Below, one piece after another: positions 25,311-64,000 of a stretch of 64,000 bases of DNA; the first letter of the stretch is position 1, and each line of letters starts with the position of its first letter. The translations under genes were made by a program, and so were the position numbers. The notes below the pieces were generated by a model. That model saw only the letters and a program-made list of their open reading frames with translations, did no database searches and had not been told where the DNA came from. The DNA comes from Prochilodus magdalenae (Eukaryota; Chordata; Actinopteri; Characiformes; Prochilodontidae), in the NCBI GenBank assembly GCA_024036415.1, contig JAMWET010005004.1, positions 38,501-102,500 on the forward strand, written 5' to 3'.

Positions 25311-29252
<3,942 letters not shown>

Positions 29253-29386
29253 ACCCCAGAGCTCGACGGATTTCTGCACCACGTGTCTGTTTATTTAGCA
29301 CTCTCCGGTCTGCTGAAAATGCACCCGTGATAACCCCACGGTAGTTTTATGTTAGCCTAGTTGTTTTGATAAATGTAAGAGAAATG

Positions 29387-29392
29387 AATAAA
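29387..29392 (+). terminator. Poly(A) signal of RBX1
   Basis: AATAAA 135 bp after the stop codon, followed by a GT-rich stretch. Confidence 0.7.
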
Positions 29393-29689
29393 GCGGTCTG
29401 TTAAATGTTACCGGGTTCCTTGAACATTACTCCTCAGGTCTTCGGTTTACTCCTCAGTCACGTGCCTCCTTTGTTTAATCGCATGTTGGTGCGTCAGAGG
29501 GCCGTGCAGGGAGCTGTTCAGGTAAAGAAGTGGGCCTACAGTGTTCTCTGATGTACAGCTCTTAAAAACCCCAATGGCTGATGTACCAAAACTCGTGGGA
29601 TAGCAGTACGTACATTTACCAGGAAGGGGTGTTACCGGTGGGTGTAGGAAGCGCGAGTGCTTCCTCGAGAGCACCTCTGGCTGAGATCA

Positions 29690-30160
29690 CATTCACACCC
29701 GATGCAGGAGGCCCTACCTGCGGGTCAGTGCAGTGCTGTTCAGTTCCCATTAGGTAGGGAGGCAGAAGACCCACCAGAGTGTCTCTGTTAACACCACGAC
29801 ACCCCACACAGCGTCTCACCTGGGCTCGGGAGGTCGCTCACTGGACCCTAGAGGACTGGCAACCCGAATACTCAAGGTACCAATCGTACCATCGGGAGAT
29901 AGTGGGGTTTGTGTGTGGAGCAGACCCCAGGAGTCAACAAGTCACTGTGCAGACTGGTGGTGCATTCTTTCTGGTGTGGTGTGTGCTCATAGGCTAGGTC
30001 CACTGGTCCATCTGAACACATCACTGACTGGTGCCTGCTATGTGGTGTTAGTTTGCAGCCCTTCACGGACTTCATGTACCCCTGCAGTGATAGGATAATT
30101 CCAGCAGGGTGATGCACTATGCCTTGGTGTGGTGAGCAGTCTGGTGAGTCCAGACGAAGG
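29690..30160 (+). mobile_element. Tc1-like transposase remnant (third family)
   Basis: A translated trace LGPLVHLNTSLTGACYVVL near 29995-30055, followed by LQPFTDFMYP in another frame, is typical of the catalytic middle of a Tc1-like transposase. Several frameshifts are present and no inverted repeats were found. Confidence 0.6.
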
Positions 30161-30948
30161 CTGTGGCCTGCACGTTTAACTTACATGACCCCAACTGATG
30201 CATTTCACCATCATGCCTCGTTTAGACTCTCAATTCTTGCAGCCTTACCAGTGTTCAACAGGATGTAGGTGTTTCCAAGCTGGTAACTGTCAAGCATTAT
30301 TTTTTATTTGACAGACATTAGGATTGTTTAAATTCTGAATTACTGTAATTTCTCAGTACTGGTAGTTGGATGGGAAACACTTGGGCTCGTAGGTTTCCTG
30401 GCTCCATGTAATTCAACCAGAGTTGAAACACTCATCTGAGAGGTAACGTGGCGGCGTCCTCCACGGGTGAACTACGAGTCTAAATGAACATGCACATTAG
30501 AATAATTTAGTTAAGACTAAACAGATTTTTGTTCTGGGGTCAAAGTGCAGCGTCTGTGGTGGGAGGAGCACTATTTTTTATTTCATAGCATTTAATCTGT
30601 CACTAAAATGTTTTAGACATACAACATTTTAATTTTTATATTTTATTTATATATATTTTAAAATAAAATCACCAGTTTATAGTATAATAAATATTTCTCC
30701 TTTAAAAATCCAGTATATGTTTCTGTAATTTATAGTATCCAGCACATAAATAATTTATCCTTTAAAAATCCAGTATATGTTTCTGTAATTGGGTGAAGAA
30801 GTAGACTAACCTTCCAGCACACCAAATCAAATCTCTCCATGAAAGCAAGTTTGAGGGATGGATCACATGTTTAGTGAATCGTACACATCCATCAAAACAC
30901 GTGGAGGTCAACGGAGGATCCACAAACGCATCTGCCACAACCAAACCC

Positions 30949-30954
30949 TTTATT
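30949..30954 (-). terminator. Candidate ST13 poly(A) signal
   Basis: TTTATT on + (AATAAA on the ST13 strand), about 1.16 kb beyond the ST13 stop. It is the first canonical hexamer I found in that direction. Confidence 0.35.
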
Positions 30955-31902
30955 GATTGAAATCATTTAATTCCATCTGAGACGCATTTTCTTTTTAATT
31001 AGGAGGAACACTTTTACCATTTCATCCTCTTCTTATTTTCCTTCTAAGAGAGTAACAGAAAAATAACAGCTCTAGGTAAGCTAAACAGAAATCAACAAAG
31101 TCCTGAGGATGAAAGGGGGGAGGTTGGGGGGGGGCTTCAGTAAGTTCATGAAGGAATCATTGCAGTGGTGTTCACTGAGGACATGTATAAGACCAAGCCA
31201 TAGCCGATTCTCTCCCATCACCCTTTACCAAACACAGCCGGAGAAACCAGAGGACCTGCGTCTGCGGCTAACAGGTCTACGTCCTGTGTAAGGTGTAGCT
31301 AACACAGGCTGTGACTGCACCATGTCCAACCCCGTCACCAAGCCTAGGCTCTTGTGCTGTCTCTGCAGCAGGGCGTGTGAGTCTGATACATGTCCTGATT
31401 GATTACTTATTGGGATAAATGAGATTCTGCCACAGTAGTTAAGAAAAAACACAAGGAACACAGACTCTATCTGAACCTGCCACGTCTACTCTGCCAGGGG
31501 GCACCTCTGGTACTAGAGCCCCGCTGCCCTCGACCCTTAATCAGATCTGTCTCACACACAGCTGGTTAATTAGCGGATTAGCTTGATGGATTAGTTTGAT
31601 TGGGGGACGGTATATGAAGCAGGATGTCAGAACTGGGGACAGACTGGTCTGGTGGGAGGGGGTTTAAGATTGGTATCTGGCCTAGACTGGACACTGTGAT
31701 TGGGACCGGGCCTTCGGGAGCTGTGTTAGATTATTGTTCCGGGATCCGTGTGGATCAACACCACGGCCCTTTCCTAGTGTCGTTCCAAAGCTCACCATCC
31801 CTGCTCCCCGGGAGGACTGGATGGGAGTTAAGCAACAGGGCAGTAACTCCACCTAATGATTTCAGCTGGCCAGTCAGTGAAGATCAGCACAAAGGAAGAA
31901 AG

Positions 31903-32022
31903 TAAGGAGAGAGAGAGGGAGAGAGAGAGAGAGAGAGAGAGAGCGCAAGAGAGAGAGAGAGCGAGAGAAAGAAAGAGAGAGAGAGAGAGCAAGAGAGAAA
32001 GAAAGAGAGAGAGCGAGAGAGC
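31903..32022. repeat. (GA)n-rich tract in the ST13 3' flank
   Basis: GAGAGA with AAAG and GCGAGA interruptions, within 100 bp of the ST13 stop and probably inside the 3' UTR (CT-rich in the transcript). Confidence 0.9.
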
Positions 32023-32112
32023 ACTCTGCCACAGAGCACCGCACACAAACCCTCAGCTATTGGCTCATTCAAAGCACACACCCCACCCACCCCACTCCTA
32101 AACACGGGCCCT

Positions 32113-40081
<7,969 letters not shown>

Positions 40082-40551
40082 AATCCCAACCGGAGCGCGC
40101 GCACGCGGCCTTCAGACCTGCTGGAGACACGGGGCACACGGGCAGCGCGTTAGTATCGACAGGGCTACACTGCTTCTACCCGCAGCCTGCACGAACGACC
40201 ACCGAGCCGCCCCGGGATTATACTCGCCCCCAACGGAAGCTTCTGGAATAACGCGCCTCTCGCTGCTCTCGCTTCAGTGCGAGCGTGACCAGCTGAAACA
40301 CACAGCCGCACGTGAAAGCGTTCACCAGAGAAGCGCAGGGTGACCGTGAATTCGTGCTACCTGGAGTAAAGGGTGCAGTGTGGGGTCTACTTTCCTCCTC
40401 CCGGAATCCAACCAGCAGATCTCAGCAGCTACAGCAACAACCCGACCAGCGCGTTCGGTAACGCTCCCGATTCCAGTCAGGCGAGCCGCGGGCAGCCCAT
40501 AACGCCAAGCCGTGAGGGAGGCTGTGCTCCATTCGCCCTTAATCCCTACTC

Positions 40552-41905
40552 TACTCTACTCTACTCTACTCCTCCTTCACTTACCACACACATTATCTTA
40601 CACATCCTTATTCCTCACACATGCTTACCCCACACATCCTCATCCGCCACACCTTTATTCCTCACACATGCTTACCCCACACACCCTTATTCCTCACACA
40701 TCCCTACTCTGCAAATCCTCATTCCAAACATCCTTATTCCTCACACATGCTTACCCCACACACCCATACCCCACACATCCTCATCCCCCACACATCCTTA
40801 TTCCTCACACATCCCTACTCCGCAAATCCTCATTCCAAACATCCTTACCCCACACACCCTCATCCCCCACATCCTTATTCCTCACACAACCCTACTCCGC
40901 AAATCCTCATTCCAAACATCCTTACCCCACACACCCATACCCCACACATCCTCATCCCCCACACATCCTTATTCCTCACACATCCCTACTCCGCAAATCC
41001 TCATTCCAAACATCCTTACCCCACACACCCTCATCCCCCACATCCTTATTCCTCACACAACCCTACTCCGCAAATCCTCATTCCAAACATCCTTACCCCA
41101 CACATCCTTATTCCTCACACATGCTTACCCCACACACCCATACCCCACACATCCTCATCCCCCACATCCTTACTCCGCAAATGCTCATTCCAAACATCCT
41201 TACCCCACACATCCTTATTCCTCACACATGCTTACCCCACACACCCATATCCCTCACACATGCTTACCCCATACCCCACACATCCTCATCCCCCATATCC
41301 TTATTTATTACACATGCTTACTCCGCACAGCCTTATTCCAAACAGCTTTACCCCACACATCCTTATCCCACACACATGCTTACCCCACACATCCTTACTC
41401 CATACACCCTTATTCCAAACATCCTTACCCCACACATCCTTATTCCTCACACATGCTTACCCTGCACATCCTTATTCCATACAGCTTTACCCCACACATC
41501 CTTATCCCACACACATGCTTACCCCACACATCCTTACTCCATACACCCTTATTCCAAACATCCTTACCCCACACATCCTTATTCCTCACACATGCTTACC
41601 CCACACACCTGCTTACCCCACACACCCATAATCAACATCCTTACTTATCACACATGCTTACTCCGCACATCCTAACTCCGCACACCCTTATGCCAAACAT
41701 TCTTATCCCACACAAACTTATTCCTCACACATGCTTATCCTGCGCATCCTTATTCCATACAGCTTTACCCCACACAACCTTATCCCACACACATGCTTAC
41801 CCCACACATCCTTACTCCGTACAGCCTTATTCCACACATCCTTATTCAACACATTCTTATCCCACACATCCTTACACATACCTCCTTACCCCACACATTA
41901 TGTGT
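40552..41905. repeat. CA-rich minisatellite upstream of ST13
   Basis: About 1.35 kb of imperfect units such as CCACACATCCTTATTCCTCA and CACATGCTTACC, each 12-18 bp and arranged in blocks. A longer block of about 180 bp is repeated nearly exactly (for example around 40770-40930 and 40940-41110). The three + frames are all open (518, 387 and 336 codons), so these frames are repeat artefacts. Confidence 0.95.
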
Positions 41906-42092
41906 GGTATTAAGTTAAAAAGGAAGTGAAGTATAAAGCTAATTAAATCAGATCAATCAGGAACATATATGGATTAAGGAGTGGCCTATCAGAACTCGAC
42001 TCCATTAATCCATATCAGATCAAACGTGTAACGAAGAACGACACGACGCCAATACGGCAATAACACAATGTATATTTTTAAACATGCATTTC

Positions 42093-42096
<4 letters not shown>

Positions 42097-42140
<44 letters not shown>
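42097..42140. repeat. (TA)n microsatellite
   Basis: Perfect AT dinucleotides between ST13 and XPNPEP3. Confidence 0.95.
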
Positions 42141-42146
<6 letters not shown>

Positions 42147-42340
42147 GTTCGCCATTATACTTTTAACCACTGTATGTGTGTGGTACCATAATGCTAATAA
42201 CGATAACGATCACACTAAAAGCATTTCAAATAAACAGGATATTTAATAATCCAGCTGCAATGTTTTTGAAATGTTAAAGGCTCATTTGTTAATACTTAAA
42301 ATTAAGATATCAGAACGCAAAACAAGTTATTCCAAACAGT

Positions 42341-42383
42341 ATCTATCTATCTATCTATCTATCTATCTGTCTATCTATCTATC
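42341..42383. repeat. (TCTA)n microsatellite
   Basis: About ten TCTA tetranucleotides with one TCTG. Confidence 0.95.
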
Positions 42384-42504
42384 ACAAAATGGCCACAGTG
42401 AGGGTGCGCCCTTCCTAGTGGTCTACATGTGGTCTTATTGAGACGCGCCCAGGGGCCCTGAGTCCACTAGCGTCGCGCGCCAATTACAGTCACAGCCCAG
42501 TTGG

Positions 42505-42542
42505 CCAATCAGAGCGCGCGCTGCGTCCCCCACAGGGCCAAT
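42505..42542 (+). promoter_or_regulatory. Paired CCAAT boxes, XPNPEP3 promoter
   Basis: GGCCAATCAGAG occurs at 42503-42514 and again at 42536-42547 (CCAAT cores at 42505 and 42538), 33 bp apart, in a CpG-rich stretch (GCGCGCGCTGCG). This is an NF-Y type arrangement, about 200 bp before the XPNPEP3 ATG. No TATA box is seen. Confidence 0.65.
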
Positions 42543-42737
42543 CAGAGGTCGAGTTGGAAATGGGGCTGTGCTGAGCCTTTCACCTCTGCGTGCTGAGCAT
42601 GTGAGGAGGTTCTACCTCCAGTCTGTCAAGGTGCTGGTGCTGTGTTGAGTAATGCCCGTGTGGTACCTGTCCGTCCAGGTACTGAAACTCCTCCCCGATG
42701 CTGAGAGGCAGCGCGGGTCCGAACCTCTCCACTGAAA

Positions 42738-61271
<18,534 letters not shown>

Positions 61272-64000
61272 GTAGGTAGAATCTGCATTCGGCAGAGCCC
61301 TGTGAGGAGAGCCAGGTGTGCTACACATCCAGGTGTGGCACACCTGGCTGAACACCTGGCTTCCTGAACACTTTCTGTGTGTATATATGTAATTTCTGTA
61401 TATGATTTAGCCGAAGGTAGATCAGACAGAAGCTCCAGATCTGAGCAGGAACCAGCTACAGGGCTGAACACCGCGTTAGGGAAAATATCACTTCACACGT
61501 TTCTGCGGATGTTATATTTCATTTACAGTTAAGCGACCACACGCCTTATTTACAAAAAAAGGAAAGGTGATGAGAACAACAGAGCGTTTAAAAATAAATC
61601 CTCAGAGATCGAGCGTTCCTCTGGTTCCGGTTCAGAGCTGCCGTGTCATCCGTTCAGAATTTGTGGTGCTCATCAAAAAGTGCCACTGCTGAACAAATCA
61701 CTTCCAGTTACCCTACCCACACACAGCTCCGCGCTCTGCTACGCGAAGGCCCAGTAGAGCGCCTGTCCATTCCGTGCCTGTGTAAAAGCGTGATATGCTA
61801 ATTAATATTATTATATATTAATATTATCATATTTTAATAATATCTATAATAATATACTACTGTAATATACAGCCTCAGGGGGGTCTGTAGAAAATCTCAG
61901 ATGTACGTTTATCAGACCACGCGTCCTGTATGTAGTTTAAATGTGGTGTATGTGGTCTGTAGTTTAAACGGACTCTGTGATGTTGTCCATAGCGCTGAGT
62001 GCAGTAGTGTTGGTGAAGGGCTCACAGCTGATGGACGAACACATGGACGGAAGTGTTGCATAGCTCTGGAGAAGTGGGGGAGGAGCTACCCAACCCATAG
62101 AACAGTGTTTCATTTTCATCAGCCAATCACAACTGAGATTTAACTTTGGTAAACGGAGAGAAGTATTTCATGAGCAGCGAAGTTCATCGTCACATATTTG
62201 AATTTCTTTCTCAGTAGCTGCTGAATGGCGTTTTAAAATATTACAAATATAGAAAATATCATCTGGACATGACAGCCCCTGTAGTTTAGTCTCAGATTAT
62301 GTTAATAAATATATATATATATATTAATATATAATGTTAAATAGGGCTGTACCCGAATTTCACCAGTGGAATCGAATTGGCCCGTGCTGGCCGACGATTC
62401 GACTACTCGTCCATGTTTTTCCTCCAGGTACATTATCTAGTACTCAGTAGATCAGTCTGCACACGGTTCAGATCTGATCTTCCTCATTTAGAAAGTCAGC
62501 AGAGTCACAGGAACATATATCTAAACTAAAAGGGGCGGGGCTTATGATGATCGATCTGAACTGGAGCCTGATTTAATTACAGGGTGTAGCGTCGGGCAGC
62601 AGCTCGTATTTACAGCCTGTCTTTTTAATTTCACTTCTAACAGCTTCTTCAGTAGGAGGACCCTTCGCCTTTCATCTCTCATAAACAATGACCTGCTAAA
62701 TAAAACCAGATTAGTCCATATTTATATTATTATAGATGAAGAGAAGAACGGTAGACCTGATACCATTTAATTATTATATTCCCCGCGCTGAAATAATTCT
62801 CTCGGTTATCAGCAGGCGTATTAAGTGACTGTACTTATCTTTAATAAAGATAATCTCAGCTGTAGAGGAATAAATTAGTTCAGATTCTCTTCTTCAGAAG
62901 CTCCTCCTCTCTCTCTGAGACATCGCTCCCCCCCCGTGTTTCTCAGCTTCACAGCTTCAGCTTCCTTCAGCGGTGAACCGCCAGCGCACGGCGTCACGTG
63001 GGTTTAATTTTTGCTTCACAGCCCAGCTAGAACTCACATATATATTTATTATCCCCCTTTAATAACTATTAACACGTCTGTTTACATTCTTACAGTTCCT
63101 GTGTATTTCTGTAAGCTTTAGTCTGTTTTAGAAAAAAAAAAAAGAAGGTCACTGTTGTCAGTAGTCTTGAAGGGTCTCCGACTGACGGTTCGACTGGTGG
63201 ACTTCTAGAGGGCAGCCCTGATGTTCATGTTTCCCGTTCCCCTCTCATCAGTGCTCATGTCAGAGTGAGAAGCATGCCGTACGTGTTACGATGCTGGATA
63301 TACGGCTCTCTGTACAGTTCCTGATGTCGCTGGGGGATTTGTGATGACCGGGGTTATCAGGATTAGCGCTACCCCAGACCACAGCCAGTGTGGCAGGCTT
63401 AGCATGCTAGCTAGAGCTCATGCATGGTGACTGGAGCACGGCCCATGGCCCCATGTTTCCCCATGTGGTCCTCTGCGGATGCTTTCTTTGTTGGTTTGCA
63501 GCAGCCTGAACGAGTTCTTACTGTTCCTGATAGACAGGTAGATGTGTCTACAGTCTTCCTGAAGCGTTTATCATGGTGTCAGATTAATGCTTTACTCCCG
63601 TCTGAATAAGTGTGCTTGTTCTGTATCTCTGAGGACAGTGACGTTTCCATATTCTGGACAGGAAGTGGATGTACAGAGATGGTATTGATTTCCTGGTTTT
63701 TCTTCTGGGCCCTTTAAAGGGGAAGGGGAAATCTTTTAGTCACTGTGGGTGAGCCCTGAGCCTCTGCGGCCACACCAGCAGTGTTTTCAAAAATCTCCAT
63801 GTCCAGATGATGCAGAAGTGACTTGTAAATGCTCACCAGTAGAGCAGGGCGAGAGGCTTTCTAACGGTGAAGGAGGTGAACTCTGACCGGCAGGCTGTAA
63901 GACCTACATCAGTGTATATTTTTAAGCTGAGCAGTAGATGTACATTAATGTTAAAAATTAAACCTGATAAAGTAATTTAATATCAGTCAGAACTGTAGCG
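61272..64000 (+). other. XPNPEP3 intron 9, to window end
   Basis: I searched for the final exon (I-Y-I-P-E-D... and R-I-E-D-D in any frame) and did not see it. The stretch has short AT repeats (62310-62330) and unassigned repeat-like DNA. No other gene is visible. Confidence 0.55.

Larger units (their letters stand above)
30160..32112. other. Convergent intergenic region RBX1 to ST13, with probable ST13 3' UTR
   Basis: No further gene is seen. A 33-bp direct repeat (TTTAAAAATCCAGTATATG and following bases) occurs at about 30700 and 30760. The ST13 3' UTR probably covers the right-hand part. Short frames here lack recognisable domains. Confidence 0.5.
40082..42737. other. Divergent intergenic region ST13 / XPNPEP3
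   Basis: 2.66 kb between the two start codons. The ST13 side (to about 40540) is GC- and CpG-rich (GCGCGCGCACGCGG near 40096), as expected for a housekeeping promoter. The centre is a tandem array, then TA and TCTA microsatellites. The XPNPEP3 side has paired CCAAT boxes. An imperfect inverted repeat (ATATGGATTAA / TTAATCCATAT) spans about 41967-42015. Confidence 0.75.

Noticed and set aside
40373..41929. 518-codon + frame rich in His, Pro, Thr and Ser
   Set aside because: Translation of the CA-rich minisatellite. The other two + frames are open too, no domain is present, and it lies in the promoter interval.

Overview
The window is vertebrate, almost certainly teleost, genomic DNA. Genes are split into many short exons with GT-AG introns, AT-rich stretches alternate with dense microsatellites, Tc1/mariner DNA-transposon remnants are everywhere, and the 5' end carries the tail of a fish-type NLR gene built from about 174-bp leucine-rich-repeat exons. 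I could not fix the species. The mix of repeat families would suit an otophysan fish, but that is only an impression.

Layout. (1) 1-6.9 kb: the last LRR exons, stop codon and poly(A) signal of an NLRC3-like NLR gene (+). (2) 7.0-12.6 kb: intergenic DNA with a 1.62-kb Tc1-like element with long inverted repeats, a second degraded Tc1 copy and a small foldback element. (3) 12.7-23.5 kb: CHADL (chondroadherin-like, +), nine coding exons reconstructed into 781 residues. (4) 25.0 kb: a tRNA-Gln(CTG) gene about 290 bp upstream of RBX1. (5) 25.4-29.4 kb: RBX1 (+), five exons, 108 residues. (6) 32.1-40.1 kb: ST13 (Hsc70-interacting protein, minus strand), twelve exons, 361 residues. (7) 42.7-61.3 kb and beyond: XPNPEP3 (mitochondrial aminopeptidase P3, +), nine exons found, with the last exon(s) outside the window. 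ST13 and XPNPEP3 are divergent, separated by 2.7 kb that holds a CA-rich minisatellite and a two-CCAAT promoter. CHADL, RBX1, ST13 and XPNPEP3 are also neighbours on human 22q13.2, so this is a conserved but rearranged block.

The genes have unrelated jobs: innate immune sensing (NLR), cartilage-type matrix LRR protein (CHADL), cullin-RING ubiquitin ligase core (RBX1), Hsp70 co-chaperone (ST13) and mitochondrial X-Pro peptide trimming (XPNPEP3). The linkage is ancestral rather than a pathway.

Most unusual points: a 43-bp minisatellite that begins exactly at a CHADL exon end and repeats that exon's 5' splice site; a roughly 420-bp CA/E-box array touching the ST13 exon 7 acceptor; a homogeneous 24-copy 80-bp satellite with higher-order structure; and a 50.6-57.5 kb block in which XPNPEP3 exons are recognisable only across frame changes, which I read as uncorrected indel errors in the assembly rather than true gene decay. 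Nearly all long single-frame ORFs in the window (for example 40.4-41.9, 49.1-50.5 and 58.7-60.7 kb) are translated tandem repeats, not genes. I found no convincing new gene system.
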